Positions 1 through 12,900 of a DNA stretch of 64,000 nucleotides are shown one piece after another; position 1 is the first letter of the stretch, and each line of letters starts with the position of its first letter. Source of the stretch: Acorus gramineus. Taxonomy: Eukaryota; Streptophyta; Magnoliopsida; Acorales; Acoraceae. The stretch lies in assembly GCA_030737835.1 (NCBI GenBank), contig CM060847.1, positions 14,395,101 through 14,459,100 of the forward strand, written 5' to 3'. Under the pieces are notes generated by a model that saw only the letters and a program-made list of their open reading frames with translations, was not told where the DNA came from and did not search any database. The position numbers and the translations under genes were made by a program.

Positions 1-1040
1 ATTTTTATTTTTATTTTTAGAGAGCTCAGTTTCTGTCAACAGCATGTACTGCACTGTATAAAGAATGATTTCTCACCAAACCTCAATTTAATTTGCCCAA
101 TAAATTGACAATGGACATTCATGGAAGGGATGAATGAAGTGGCTACAGAGTCATGTCCACTTCATGACTTCTTCCAAGCTTTTACCCAGTCTTTTGCATG
201 AATTGAAAATGAATTTATTGACAGGTAGTTAATATAAAGCCTGTCATTTTGTTCAACCAAAAAAAAAAGGTCTGTCATTTTGCTTTTATTTTATGAGAAC
301 AGCTCAAGCATTGTGTTCATCCATTCATATGTAAATGTTATAAAGCATGTCTTGTCAAAGGACACCAAGATTTTGAACAAATTTGGGGCCCCATGGCACA
401 ATAGACACTAGCTAGTTATGTTCTCTGATAAAGTTAGACACTACAAAGAAGGTAGGGCTCCCTCATGGACATTTTTAGCAGTGGAGGATTCCATTCATTC
501 ATACAGTACACTTACAAAAGGAGTTTTACTGACCCATAAACCGTTTCGTTAAGTTCTAGTATTATTTTTTTTTTATGGAAAGTTCTAGTATTGAAAAGAA
601 GGAAAATGTTAAGTGAAAGTCGCAATTAAACTTGTTTTCAATTTATTTATTTATTTCAAAATATATACTTGATTAATGGAAGTGTTTATCTTTTTTTAAA
701 AAAAAATAAGCAAATGAATTGAATGCCTTCTCTTCCAATCTTCCTAATTTAGGAGGAGAGGACCCTAAAAATAAAAGTAAGAGGAATGACGGTCAATTGA
801 AAACACGGTTTGGATGATTTTGTTTTTGGAGGAATCCAAAAGTTGTACACGTGCTTCTAAATTCTCAAAACTTTAATTGATTTATTAGAAAACATGACTT
901 AGTTTTTTAATGTGAATGTCATTTTAAAACAGCTTCTCAAAAAAAAAAATTCTTCCTAAAATTTAATTTTGAAAAGAAAAAAAAAGTATGATTTTTTAGA
1001 AAATCAAACTGTGTTTGCAAACACATATCAATACACTTAA
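1..1040. other. AT-rich intergenic DNA, no gene seen
   Basis: I find no open frame with recognisable protein similarity, no splice-consistent exons and no RNA gene here. The sequence is AT-rich with short A and T runs. Confidence 0.6.
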
Positions 1041-1050
1041 AAGAATTAAC

Positions 1051-1576
1051 CCCCGTATGGCGAGGAACATAAGGCAAGAATAATGAAGAATATATGAGAA
1101 TAGTTAAAAAAAAGTTATTTGTTTTGATAGAATAAACCTCGATAGTTATGTCTAGATAAGCTAGGATAAGGCCTGATAACTATTCTAAGGAAATGGTGGA
1201 ATTGCTTATCAAGGCTTATCTATGTCAATGGATAAAAATATCATTCTCTGTCATTTTAAAAAATTTATCTCACCTAACAGACTCACACAGATTCCAAAAA
1301 CTGTCACATCTATCAAATCAATCATATATCTCTCACACTATTCCTAGGGGGTATAATTGTCATTTAAGAAATCATAAACTCTTATTCATCACTTATCAAC
1401 CATTTATCATCACTTTATCCAAGGTGAACCAAACAACAAAAAAGTCATTTTTACGTTTCCCAATTAGAATAACAAAAAAGACAACCAAACAAAAAGTTAT
1501 TTATTTAGCCTGGATTGTTATCTATTCCAGTATAGCTATCGAAAGCGAATAACCTAATGTCACACCCCATACGGGG
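1051..1576. repeat. Candidate small TIR element
   Basis: CCCCGTATGG at 1051-1060 is repeated in inverse orientation as CCATACGGGG at 1567-1576. The inside is AT-rich with repeated 'gataactattc'-like words and has no coding capacity; the open frame across it has no recognisable family. A clear target-site duplication was not found, so the ends are uncertain. It could be a degenerate MITE or a chance inverted pair. Confidence 0.35.
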
Positions 1577-1580
1577 AGGA

Positions 1581-1652
1581 AAAGAATACATTGGTTAGTT
1601 TATGAACTTGTTTTAAAAGAATACATTGGTTAGTTTATGAACTTGTTTAAAA
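1581..1652. repeat. 35-bp tandem duplication, two copies
   Basis: The words 'agaatacattggttag' and 'tatgaacttgttt' occur twice in a row with a 35-base offset (1583 and 1618). It is a simple local duplication just outside the preceding candidate element. Confidence 0.8.
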
Positions 1653-2835
1653 AGCAAACTTTGAACTTCTCATCTTACCCCCAATAGTTTCTCTAGTTCG
1701 AGTCTCTGTTCCCCAAACAAGTGAATAAGCAGACAAATCAATAATAATAATTAGAAGACTCAGATGAGGAACAAACTGCCATATCATGTGCAATGTGGCT
1801 AATGTACAGTAGTGGACGACAATATTCTTTGTACCGTATGATTGTAGATTTTTTTTTTGTTCAATGTGCACACAATGATTCATATTGAACACCTCCTGGC
1901 CTTGTCTTCAAATCTTACACAAGAACACAACTTTGTTCTTCAAATAATAAAAAAAAAGAAAATATTAATGTTAATGATAGTCATTAATGTAGTCATTTTT
2001 ACAATCTCAACAAATTTTTTCTAATAAAGTATATATACTTTCACAAAAAAAAAATCGCATACTAAAATGGTTTGAATGCATATAATTTTATATTTTTTTC
2101 ATTAAAAAAATCACATGCTTGATTAAAATTGCATGAATGATTCACTGTATCATAAACACTTAAAATAAATGGCTCTACAATTTCAGTGCCTCGCACAAGA
2201 ACTCACTTGGTATTTTATAAAACGTGCTTCCCTTAAAAAAAAAAAAAATGAGTAATCAAATTAAGTTGAGAGAAGGTTTTAATATTTCTTTTAGGTTGTT
2301 GAATTGCCATTTAGTGGATGAACTTTAAATATGACAAACGTGGACTTCTTTTGATTGACCTGTAAACAGCCACATCATCGAAAATCAAGTTTATGAGAAT
2401 ATAAAATATGATCAATTTAAGATTTTGCAAGACCAGGTCAAACAGTTCAACTAAGGAATATAAGTTAGTCATTCCATTTCAATATAATGCGGCGATCACG
2501 GCAAATGCGAGAGATTAGGGGATAATTGTTCTTTTGTTAGCTTAGGGGATAACTAATTTTATGAATCATTATCTTACAACATATGTTTTTATCTAAAGAA
2601 AATAATAGGCATTCACACCAGTTTTATTAATACGAGAATGAAAACCCAAAACAAATAAACAAATAAAATAGTAGTAGACCAAGGACCCACGTGCCACCGC
2701 ACGCAATTACATCAATATGTAAAAGAGATCTCTAATACTGATACATCAAAAATAACTCAATATATCAAGAAGAGCCCGTCTATCACCACCAACACAAATG
2801 CTCTCTCCCCAATCTAATAAAAATTTAAAATATTT
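1653..2835. other. Intergenic DNA, nothing recognised
   Basis: AT-rich sequence with homopolymer runs. No recognisable gene, RNA gene or element boundary was found. Confidence 0.55.
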
Positions 2836-2839
2836 TATA

Positions 2840-3880
2840 TTAGGTACTCATCCCACTAATTTCAGTTGACACAAATTCAGTCATACTAGAGTGTCTAATA
2901 TGATACAAGGTGTGGCATCCAAAATTTTTCAATTGTAATATTTTAAAAGTGACGTGACACCTTAGGTCAAAGTAAATTGTATAGTTCGACACACTCTGAG
3001 TCAAACAATAGTGTCTACTATGACCCAAGGTATGTCGCCCAATACTATCCAATTGACAATAATTTAATTTTTTTATCTATCATAAATACATAACAAATAA
3101 ATATCATAAATAAACAAAATTCACGTACATAGTCACATAAGTTAATTCACGTATATATCATGCACATTCACAAATCTAATAATTCTTTTGTCGTACATGA
3201 AAACATACTATTGATATAAATGTCTTCCTTGTTTAACATTCACACATCCAAATTCAATCAACCAACACATCCACATTATATTTTGGCTTTTGAACAATGA
3301 ATTGAGTAAAAAATGTACTAATGTGGATGTGTTAATTAATTGAATTTGGATGTATACATGTTCAACAGGGAAGACTGTTATGTTAATAGTAGGTTTTCAT
3401 TTGTGAAAAAAATAATGTATTGGATTTGTGAATGTACAGGTTGGATATGTGAATGTTAAATTAACTTATATGACCATAAATGTTGTTTATTTATGATATT
3501 TTATTTGTTGTGTATTTATGATATTTATGATGGATAAAAAAATTAACTTATTGTCAATTGGATAGTATTGGACGACACACATTAGGTCATAGTGGACATT
3601 CCAGTTTGACTCAGAGTATGTCAAATCGAATAATTTATGGTGACTCAAGGTGTGTCACATCACTTCTAAAATATCGTAATTGAAAAATTATAGGTGACAC
3701 ACATTAAGTCATATTAAATATCCTAGTTTGACTCAAGTATGTCAAATCGAACAACTTATGGTGACCCAAGGTGTGTCGCGTCACTTTTAAAATATTGTAG
3801 TTGAAAAATTCTGGGTGACACACCTTGGATCACATTAAACATCCCAGTATGATAAAGTTTGTGTCAAATGAGATTGATGT
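2840..3880. mobile_element. Foldback (long inverted-repeat) element, ~1 kb
   Basis: The left half (about 2843-3290) and right half (about 3310-3880) are diverged reverse complements of each other, with a short centre near 3295. Matching pairs include 'gacacaaattcagtcatact' near 2869 against its complement near 3850, 'atttttcaattgtaatattttaaaa' type sequence near 2925 against 3800, and 'cacatccaaattcaat' near 3243 against 3345. The right arm contains an extra tandem copy of about 145 bp (around 3570-3710 and 3710-3850), each holding 'tttgactcaaagtatgtcaaatcga'-like sequence. There is no coding capacity. The shape fits a Mutator-type or foldback non-autonomous transposon; the family is inferred from shape only. 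Confidence 0.7.
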
Positions 3881-3924
3881 GCGAAGTGTCTAAAATAAAA
3901 TGTTTTAACTTTTGATCCGATTTT

Positions 3925-3945
3925 GGGGGGGGGGGGGGGGGGGGG
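3925..3945 (+). repeat. Poly-G tract, 21 bases
   Basis: An uninterrupted run of 21 G lies just outside the right end of the foldback element. It is one of five long G runs in this AT-rich window (others at 15373, 24541, 29471 and 38528). Confidence 0.95.
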
Positions 3946-3949
3946 AGTG

Positions 3950-5500
3950 GAATTAGACCGGCTCTATCCAGAAACCATAAAAGAACCATAAATAAATAAA
4001 TAAAAACCCCAATGAACACGCCTCTGAAAAGGGTGTGGTTGCGCGTAAGCCACACAGCCTCTGAAAAGAATATATGTGTTATATATAATTAAACAACACC
4101 GTGCAGTGGAAAGTTTTAAAATGAAATTATATATTCTACCATCTCATTCATTAAACAAATAATTATTTATTTAAAAAAATTAGTTTACATGCTCATTAAA
4201 ACCATGTATTTCTACCTTTTTAAAATTTTAATGCTTTTGTGAAATTCAATAAGATAGTCAGATAGATGTGATGAATACCTAATATTATTCTAAATATATA
4301 TTTATATTAAAATTTTGACGTGGATATGGATATTATATTATCTATTTAAAAATAACTATTTTTTCATTCTTGTCCATGATCTCAAATAAGTCCGTACTTT
4401 GATTTTAAGTGAAAATTTCATAGTATTATCTTTATCATATTTAAAAATTGTCTATACATTATAATAATATAAATTGTATTATCATAATGTATACTGTATT
4501 ATCCCAATATATAAAAATTTATATTTAAAAAAAATAAAATAAAGTGGTGTATATTTTACTTATTATAACAATAGCGGAATTTTTTTAAAACAATATGAAG
4601 GTTGGGGACGAATGACACATAGGACATTTCATTTTCATTTTGGAAAATATTAAACTGAGTCACATTGATCAACCAAAACTTAGACCTCACATATTTTTAT
4701 TTTTTTTAAATAATAAATCTTATTTAATGAGATATATGTTTTGATAAAAAAAAGTGCACATCGCTCCATTTCAAATTGAATGAACATATTTTTAGTAAGT
4801 GTAAGAAAATATTTAATGAAATGTAAACAACATCTAATAAAGTATATGTTTCACTAGATTTCTAATATGGTACATAGGACTATTTTGGACTGAGAAAAAA
4901 ATATAACAGCACTCATTCATTTTTCATAAATTATACCTCATATTTATCATATTGGGCCTGATTGAGTAATGGGCCTTCAACATCAAGTCGCTGATAACAG
5001 GCTCTCAACATGGACTAAACAATATCAAGTCATGGATCTTTCAAATTCCAAATCCTTTGACCAAGTTTATCGGGGTTTTAAATTTTTTTTTTCTCAGATT
5101 AAAAAAAACAAAAAAAAACTCGTGTAACAACAACACGAATTGAAATCCCATGAGACTTGAGAAGAACCAGTAAACACAACCAATCAACCATAAATAACTC
5201 TTAACAGTTTATCACGTTTGAAATTAAAATGATGATATTTTATTTCATTTACTATTTTAGTTTCAAAATCTATTGGAACCTTTTTATTTAGATTCATAAG
5301 AAGTAGTGAATAATTTATTGAGAAAATGAATTTATTTAATTCAATGAACTCATAAAAAAAATTTCTTAATGTTCCATATGAAAAGGCGTAGACAATACTT
5401 GGTATAGGATTTATTTTCTCTTTTTATTCTCTAAAATGAAGACAACTTATCATTAAAACTTTAACTCATTATCAAACTAACACTACCAGTCTAATCCCAC
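3950..5500. other. Intergenic DNA with one copy of a dispersed repeat
   Basis: No gene was recognised. The part at about 4755-4925 ('ttgaatgaacatatttttagtaagtg', 'tatgtttcactagatttctaatatg', ending 'aacagcactca') is similar to sequence at 31195-31375 and 60530-60700 in the same orientation. It belongs to a dispersed AT-rich repeat with at least three copies in this window. The rest is unassigned. Confidence 0.55.
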
Positions 5501-5506
5501 TCACCA

Positions 5507-5512
5507 TATAAA
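5507..5512 (+). promoter_or_regulatory. Likely TATA box of the LEA_2 gene
   Basis: TATAAA lies 118 bases before the ATG at 5625, followed by a C-rich, AT-poor leader typical of plant 5' UTRs. Position and sequence fit a TATA box; transcription start is not visible. Confidence 0.5.
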
Positions 5513-5624
5513 CCCACCAAGCCCCAACCCTTCTCACAAATTCCCCCATGCAAACCGTTCTTCCCCGAAAAAAAAAAAAACCCCTCTCAATCACCCTCAC
5601 CAACCCAAACCCAAAACCAAAACC

Positions 5625-6182
5625 ATGTCAAAAGCCCACACGTGCTGCTGCTACTGCATAGCAATCCTCATCACCCTCCTCATCGCCCTCGCCGTCCTCT
5701 TCGCCGTCATGAAACCCAAACAGCCCATCGTCACCGCCCGCCCCGTCGGCGTCGAGAGCGTCGACTTCAACCTCTCCTCCTCACCACCAACGTTGAACGT
5801 CACCATGGACATCATCATCTCCATCAAGAACCGAAACTACGCGAGCTTCAGCTACGACAACACCACCACCTCCATACACTACAAGGAGGACCTAATCGCG
5901 GAAGCCCCGATGGAGGCCGGGCTCATACGCGCGCGATCGACGAGTGACGTGTCGACGTCGGTGGTTGTGATCGCCTACAAGCTTTTATCGGACCCGGTTT
6001 TCTACGCGGACGTTGTGTTTACGGGGGCGTTAAGGCTGACGTCGACGTCGAGTCTGCATGGGAGGGTGGACGTGCTGGGTGTACTCAAGAGGCGCGCGAC
6101 GGTGCACACCGATTGTGATATCAGCGTTTACGTTTGGAACGAGACGTCCGTCTCTGATTGTCGTTCCGTGGTCATGTTTTGA
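5625..6182 (+). CDS. LEA_2 / NDR1-HIN1-like (NHL) membrane protein
   Basis: Single-exon gene, 185 residues. A Cys-rich start (residues 7-10) is followed by one hydrophobic segment at about 10-29 (ILITLLIALAVLFAVM), then a water-soluble LEA_2 (WHy-type) domain. In that domain 'NVTMDIIISIKNRNYASFSY' (around 58-77) corresponds to the family's N-P-N..SF.Y beta strand, and the C-terminus ends in the usual 'C.ISVYVW..' strand. Known NHL proteins are type II membrane proteins of the plasma membrane or ER, often linked to defence or abiotic stress; the exact role here is inferred from family only. Length is near the short end of the family (about 180-260). The reading frame is clearly more GC/CpG-rich than its surroundings. 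An in-frame ATG further upstream is absent, which supports this start. Confidence 0.85.
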   Translation: MSKAHTCCCYCIAILITLLIALAVLFAVMKPKQPIVTARPVGVESVDFNLSSSPPTLNVTMDIIISIKNRNYASFSYDNTTTSIHYKEDLIAEAPMEAGLIRARSTSDVSTSVVVIAYKLLSDPVFYADVVFTGALRLTSTSSLHGRVDVLGVLKRRATVHTDCDISVYVWNETSVSDCRSVVMF

Positions 6183-7616
6183 TTTTTCGAGGGGTTTATT
6201 ATTATTATTATTATTATTATTTAGCCTTTTTTTTGTCTTCTGGGTTTAGATTTTCTATTTGTTTTTTTATACTTGTAAGTTGTTTGATTTTTATTATGGG
6301 GTTAAAATTAAATAATTATAAATATATTAAATTATAAATGAATTTATTTCATTTAATGAATTTAAAACTTGTTTAATTGATCAAAATTATAAATAAGTAT
6401 GAAAAAATAAATAGATAATTTTTTTTATTATTATTCAATGATCATTGTTTCTTTCTTGAAAACAAAATATATATTTTTTTTAAGTGGTGGTACGGCGTGG
6501 GGATTATCGATCAGTGTGGGTGGATTTTGTTTTATTGGAAATGAATTTTTTTATTTTTTGTTCTATCATGTATTGTAATCTCCCCCTAACGTCTTTTGTT
6601 TTGATGTGAAACAATTTTTTGAATAACAGAGCGAGCGGCTTTTTTTTATGCGAAATAATTGGAATAACAGAGCGGCTTTGTGAGAGTTATGCCCAGTAAA
6701 GTAGCCAGTGTTATGTTTGAGGCATCAATTTTTGGGCCATTTTTTTTAGTATTACAAAAATGGCATCACTCGCAGTAAATTTAATGAAGATTTAAATAAA
6801 AAAACCGGTTTTAAATCTTATGCACTTTTGAATTTTAAATCTTATCTTAATTTAAATTTTAAATCTTCTTTTAATATTAAATTTTAAAATTTATTTTATC
6901 CTTTAGAATAAAATTAAAATTTACCATCTTAATTTTGAATTTAATGTCAATGTTATTTAAGATTGAGATATAAACTTGTTCAAAATTTAGATTTTATCTC
7001 CAATAAAATTTAAAATTTGAACTACAACTCAAAATTTAAAATCCCATAAAATTTGAAAAAAAAAAGGGACCACCATCTTTTTTTTTTACTAAATCACTTT
7101 CCAACTTATTTTATGTGGGTGGATGAGCTTATTGGGAAATGCAGATTTGCGAAAAGCGGGACACATAATGTCATGAAATTTTAAAATCCAGGTGAATACT
7201 TGATCAGGATTTATTTTTTACACTAGCGCAAAACAAAGATACCCAGGTACTGAATAGGTGGGGTGTAAAGATTCTTATAAAAAGTTTATTTTAGGTGACA
7301 CCAATGTTCAAAAAACCCTGCCAAGCCCCAATTAATTATCATCTAAACCTAGGCAGGTCCAACCCGCAATGTTAGCGTCTCATCACTTTGATTAATCCCT
7401 AATTGACTAATAAATTATTAAACTATCTTATATATTATATATCTATTAATTAATAACTTTAATTTCAATAGTTGGTTAGAATCCATATACCACTTTATAC
7501 CAGATCATTCTGACATAACTTTATTCCTAGCTAATCTGTGTTTCTAAACACTCAAAATCCCTTATTCCCCTTTATACCAGGTTATCCAACCCCTTATTCC
7601 CATTCCAAACGGAGGC
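6183..7616. other. 3' flank of LEA_2 gene and AT-rich intergenic DNA
   Basis: Begins with an (ATT)n microsatellite at about 6197-6222 that lies in or just after the 3' UTR. About 6780-7060 is low-complexity sequence built from repeated 'aaattttaaatctt' words. No gene was recognised. Confidence 0.55.
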
Positions 7617-7619
7617 TAA

Positions 7620-7913
7620 GAGCATCTCCAATCTTATATCCAAACTTAAATTCGAGTAAAAATTACCCAAATTTTTTTTTAACCGTACTAAATCAAGCAT
7701 TTATTCAAACTTTTACCCCAATCAAGAGAAACTCAAATCTTTACCGAAATTTTCAAATACTATTTTTTTTTTGGGCCTTCCAACTCCATATTATTTAAAA
7801 AATTGGAGTAAAATACCAAGTGTTGGTTAAAGACATACCATATCAAATGAAACTTTTACTCAAATTTTTTAATGAAATTTGAATATAGATTTAAATAAAA
7901 ACTGAAGATGACC
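7620..7913. mobile_element. Tourist/Harbinger-type MITE with TAA duplication
   Basis: Starts GAGCATCTCCAATC and ends in a diverged complement (..ACTGAAGATGACC). It is flanked on both sides by TAA (7617-7619 and 7914-7916). 294 bp, with no coding capacity. The 3-bp TAA/TTA duplication and GAGCATCTCCAA-type terminus are characteristic of PIF/Harbinger-derived plant MITEs. Confidence 0.65.
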
Positions 7914-7916
7914 TAA

Positions 7917-8751
7917 CAAATCACTGGTTCAAATTACCCCAGCTATTGTTTCAATCGGTGGATTGAATGGTTTTAAAAAATTTAGTAGGTTCTTGGTTAT
8001 TACTGGATCGAAAGCTAGTTGGATCGACTGTTTAGGCAGCCAATCCGTTTTTTTAACATTAGTCCCAAAGAGGTTTTTGAGAAGAAAAAAAATATACCTT
8101 TTCTTCCTAATAAATATTAATATACACGTTCCACTATTGATCAACAAATGGCACAAATTTCTTGACATTTGTTTTCCTCAAAAAACCTTCTTAACATTTC
8201 AGATGATAACCTCCCACATCCATAACCACAATACATAAGTTTAAGACTGCAACATATAAATATTTATTGCATTCACTTTATTTGGGCTATCAGCCTATCA
8301 ATAGATCAGGAAAAGGAGCACAAAAGGGTGTTGTGTTTTGCACTAAAGCTTGCCCAAAAACTCTCACGACATTGATAAGCTATTAAGCTTTCCCTACAAA
8401 AGTGAAATTTATCACAAGTGCTTCTCTTGCTGCAGTTCCTGATCTATGATACAAGACATGGATATCACTTTTTTGACATATCAAAGCAAAGTATAGCCTC
8501 GGAGACAATCTTATTTTATGCAATAGACAACCCCAAAAAAACCAGCATAAAGTGCTCATATGCTTTGCACCAAAGTCCAAGATATCCAAAAAATCTTAAC
8601 TAGGAAAAGCTAAATTCAGTCACAGCTTGTAAAGCTCTTCAAACATCACTACAAAAGGCCACCAACACCTGAACATCATAACAAATTCATCCACCAACCT
8701 CACATCAAAGGCCTCTCCCCCATTCTAGTATTTTTTTTCAAGATATTTCAA
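7917..8751. other. Upstream region of the phytocyanin-like gene
   Basis: No gene was recognised. The open frames here have no family features. The last ~150 bases before 8752 are C-rich and pyrimidine-rich, as expected of promoter/leader DNA. Confidence 0.5.
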
Positions 8752-9604
8752 ATGGCCAACTCTGTCCTAGTATCAAGCCTCCTATGCATTCTAATGCTGA
8801 CACCCATAGCTTCCGCATTTCAGTTCAAGGTCGGAGGTTCCATGGGGTGGACCACCCCTTCCGATCCTTACATGATGCCCTTCAATCAGTGGGCCGAAAA
8901 GAATCGCTATAAGATCGGAGATTCTCTCTGTAAGTTCATCCTTGGAGTCTTAATTACAAGTACTCAAAACCAGTCATACAATCTAGAATGGATTTTTCTA
9001 CATTGTAGTTAGTAATACTAAATGGGATGGTGGTCACTACTAACATGTCACCCTACATATTTAACATGTGAGTTTTTTCACAACTTGGAGACTGACAAGA
9101 CTTGATGAATCCCATCTTAGTACTAATGTTATCCGAGATGCATATCAACATATACACACAAATCCACAAACTCATGTTAACTGCAACATAGTCTCACTTT
9201 CCTTGCTTGGAATCGCAGTGTTCGTCTACGACTCCAACAAGGACTCAGTCCTCCAGGTAACAAAGGATGATTACGACAGCTGCAACACGGCTTCTCCAAT
9301 CAAAACATTCAAGAACGACGGCAACACGGTATTCACGTTCAGCCAGTCTGGTCCCTTCTACTTCATCAGTGGCACCCACGACAACTGCCTAATGAACGAG
9401 AAGATGATCAGTGTGGTGCTGAGTGATCGCAGTGGCAAGTCTGCATCACCGAGCGGCTCAAACCAACCGACTTCACCTCCAGGGGAAGGAACATCTACTG
9501 CTGATACTCCGCCGCCATCTTCGCCTAATGGAGCTACTTATATGGTGAATGGCTTCATGGTTTCTGTTGGGGCTCTTATTGGGTCATCCCTTTTGGTTAT
9601 ATGA
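8752..9604 (+). CDS. Early nodulin-like protein (phytocyanin domain, GPI-anchored)
   Basis: Two exons, 8752-8929 and 9219-9604, joined across a 289-bp GT-AG intron (donor gtaagt, acceptor cgcag). The splice rejoins GDSL to LFVYDSNKDSVLQV and gives 187 residues. Order: signal peptide 1-22 (ending SAFQF); phytocyanin domain about 23-128 with the motifs GDSLLFVY, DSVLQVTK.DYDSCN and SGPFYFISGTHDNC, the two Cys being the usual disulfide pair; a Pro/Ser-rich linker; and a C-terminal hydrophobic tail that fits a GPI-anchor signal. The histidine and methionine copper ligands of true blue-copper plantacyanins are not conserved (the first His position reads DSVLQV), so it should not bind copper, as is usual for ENODL proteins. 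Such proteins sit on the outer face of the plasma membrane and act in wall or arabinogalactan-related processes. The gene converges on the PDI-like gene, with 357 bases between the stops. Confidence 0.88.
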
Positions 9605-9667
9605 AGTTTGTGATGAGAGTTGTTGAGGTTGTGTGTGGTTATTTTGGTTGTTTTTGTACGCTTGAAC

Positions 9668-9673
9668 AATAAA
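9668..9673 (+). terminator. Polyadenylation signal AATAAA of the phytocyanin-like gene
   Basis: Canonical AATAAA 64 bases after the stop at 9604, in a GT-rich 3' UTR. Cleavage probably occurs shortly after, before the convergent gene's coding end at 9962. Confidence 0.6.
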
Positions 9674-9961
9674 GACCTGAGCTTGTTATTTGGGGTGACC
9701 TGAATATTTGGCTTTGCAATGATTTGAAGCTATTCTAGTTTTAGATAGTCTTAAACTTGGTAATGTCAACTGTCATAAGCCAGAATGGCTTGACAAGAAT
9801 CAATTGCAAAAGATATCATGTGATAACCCTAATTAGATCATCATATGAAGAGGAAATGCCGCTTACAATTGATAAAAACAGGATTGGAGCTACAGAAAGT
9901 ATAATAAAGAGAAAAATAAATATAAAAGGAACACCTCGAAGAACAAGTTATGCCTACCTTG

Positions 9962-12900
9962 TCAAAAATTCTTCCCTATTTCAACTTTCTTCATCAACCG
10001 AAATGTGTTGTGCAGGATGGAATCCAATATCCCAGCAACCTGGAAAACCAAAGAGATTAGATTTTACGAGATGAAAGGAAGTGTCATATTTTGGAAAGAA
10101 AGACAATATGAATCCAAGTCCAACCGTAAAAACTCCTCCAATTATCGCACAAATGTTTGTAAGGAAGTGTGAAAAGGACCTTGGAACCTCGGTCACGAGC
10201 ACCTGATCTTGGACAAAAATGGTTGAATTTAAGCTTTAGGAAATCTCAGTCCACTAAAATAATATTATTTACAGTTAAAAAGTTTTTCCGGTACGAACTT
10301 GCATGGGTGCTGGCTCATAATGGAACTTGGCGACAGGGATATATGTACTTTCCATCAAGTTACTATGAGCTGTGTACTCATACTCCTCAAGCAATTTGGA
10401 TTCCGTGGAAGATCTTAGTGATGTTACTTCCGTCTTCACAACTTGAATGTAGTGTTCAATCTGCAAACATCAAGATGTTAGACAGAAGTCAATTCCATGA
10501 AATGATTGGTTCAATTTAGATGGCCTAGATAGAAATCAAAACAGAAACAGAAAAACAAGTCCTGACCCATAAAAAATGGGGTGGCAGAATAAAAATGGCT
10601 CAATGACAGATTTATGTAATTTCACAATCAGATGTCAACTTTGATGTCACCCCTCTATAGATGATACCAAATTCTTGAGTAGTCAATGGGTGATTCCTTG
10701 CCCAAAACGAATTTGTGAGTAGGGAAATCCAATTTACCACAAATTCAATTTACCATTCATGTGGTTTAGGCTCATGCAATGAGGAACAACTCTTCAGTTC
10801 GCCAAGACTTGGAAAGTGTCTAAATGAGGTATGACTGAGCACACATTTTATATAAGATTTAAGTTTATTTCCAGGGAATGATCAGCTGTATAGCCAAAGT
10901 ACCAAACTGGAATACAACCAACAGATGAATTTGAAGGATAATATGTGTTCACATCTAAGGCAAGCCACAGCCATGGTTTGACAGTGAACTACAGCAGTTT
11001 CAAACATCTGGCCTCCTCCAATAACTGTTCATTCACGAGCACATGGCTTTGTTCAAAATATATTGAAAACCATGTATAGGTAGATGAAGATGCTATAACA
11101 TGCAGAATGACAATTGAAAGGATGTTAGGGAAGTTTCACAGGTCCATCAGGATGCAGTTTGACATCACATCTCAAGCCAGGTAGAACCAATCCATCCTAG
11201 CACTTTGAGACAGACTCATCCATAAGGATATTAAGATCATAGTTTCAAGGTGGTGCAGACACGTATTGGCAACTAATCACTGCCATTTCTGTCTAAGCAA
11301 TCAAGCTATGGGGAGTATATGACCGATTCCCTAATACAATTATAACGACATCACAATAAGCTACCAATGGAGAAAAAAGAAGAAGCAAGTAAGACTCACA
11401 GTGATGTTTGCATCTGTTTCACCATGTTTTGCGATGTATGTTCGCCCAGTCAATCGATCATGGCTTTTACCAAGATATGGTGTAAGTCGCTGCACTTCAC
11501 TTAGCATCTTTATGGATAATTTTTTCCCAAATGAAAATTGAGAAATGTAATGTGACACATTAATCAAAGATGGATCGAAGGAGTGTGATCCCGAACGAGC
11601 TGTGATGATAAGGTTGCCTGGGACCTGCATAGGGGCAGTTCCAATTTTAGGCAAGGAAATAAAGCAAAATATGATTTAGACACTAGAGGACAGAAAGAGT
11701 CCTATGAATGTTTGTCATATCACTGATATAAAGGTATATAAAGCACATGAAAATCAGTATGAATAATTGTTTCAAGTTCTGAAATACCAAACAAAAAGAA
11801 AAACAGACACCCTGGCAGTTGATCGCATCGTTTCTGAGAAAAATATGATAGATAGGTCACCTTCTTAACCCGGACAAATCCTTCTATTCTGCATCCTCCA
11901 GTCAATGGTGCAGGGCGCTTTGAGATAACTTCAGTTTGATTAGATTTATCTTCCAAAGCAAGTTTTTGATGCTCCTTTGGAACAGGTGCAACATAAGTCT
12001 CCATAGCCTACACAAAGAAAATCCATCATCAAATTGCCAAATTGGTTTCGTCAAACAGCAGATGGAAATGAAATGAAATAGTAAAGAGAGAAAAGAAATG
12101 CAATATGGATTTTTATACTTTCTGAACTTCAGGATAATACTTTGATCATTACTTCCCTCCCTGATTTTGAATTCCCAGGTATGTAATGTAACACCTTAGA
12201 TACCAGGGGTCTTTATTTAACTGGATATTATCTCCCAGATTGTTTCATGTCAAGCTCAGATCAAATGATGAAAGATCTTGCAACACATGGGTATTAGGCA
12301 GTAGGTATAAGTAGGATATATTCCTTGCCTATTCACTCTTTTTCACTATGAAGATTATATAGCACCTTATAATTATTTCCTTCAGCAGAAGCATGCAGAA
12401 AACATACATTAGCTCTGTGTGTGAGACGCCTATACGCCTATAACTATGATAATGATGACAAATCAAGATAAAAATGTGAAGATGACGACGACGAGGCACT
12501 TTGTTGTATGCAAATGAGTCTATGATGCATGGACCAGATAATCTTCCAAAACATAAATTGTTTTCATACCGCAACTATGCTTTCTGTATCTCTCTCTCCA
12601 TAATAAGATTCGTGGTCGTGGTGCCCGTGATTGTCCCTGCATTAGGCACCAATGTTGAGTAATAAACTACGATATGTAAAGGAAATGAACAAGCTACTAT
12701 GTATAGTACAGAATATACTATACATGGATGAATAAAAAAGTATGAATAAAAAGTACATTAGTAATGAGAAAATGAAATCTACAAAATAATGCCTGCTTAC
12801 CTAACATCAGATCCTTTCCGGAAAATTCGAACAGAGGGATATCCCTGTATATGATGCCTGCAGATTCGTGTAGTAAAATAAATCATGGATCACAAAGTGG

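Noticed and set aside
10169..10519. 116-residue plus-strand frame over PDIL5 exons 13-14
   Set aside because: Antisense shadow of well-supported minus-strand exons.
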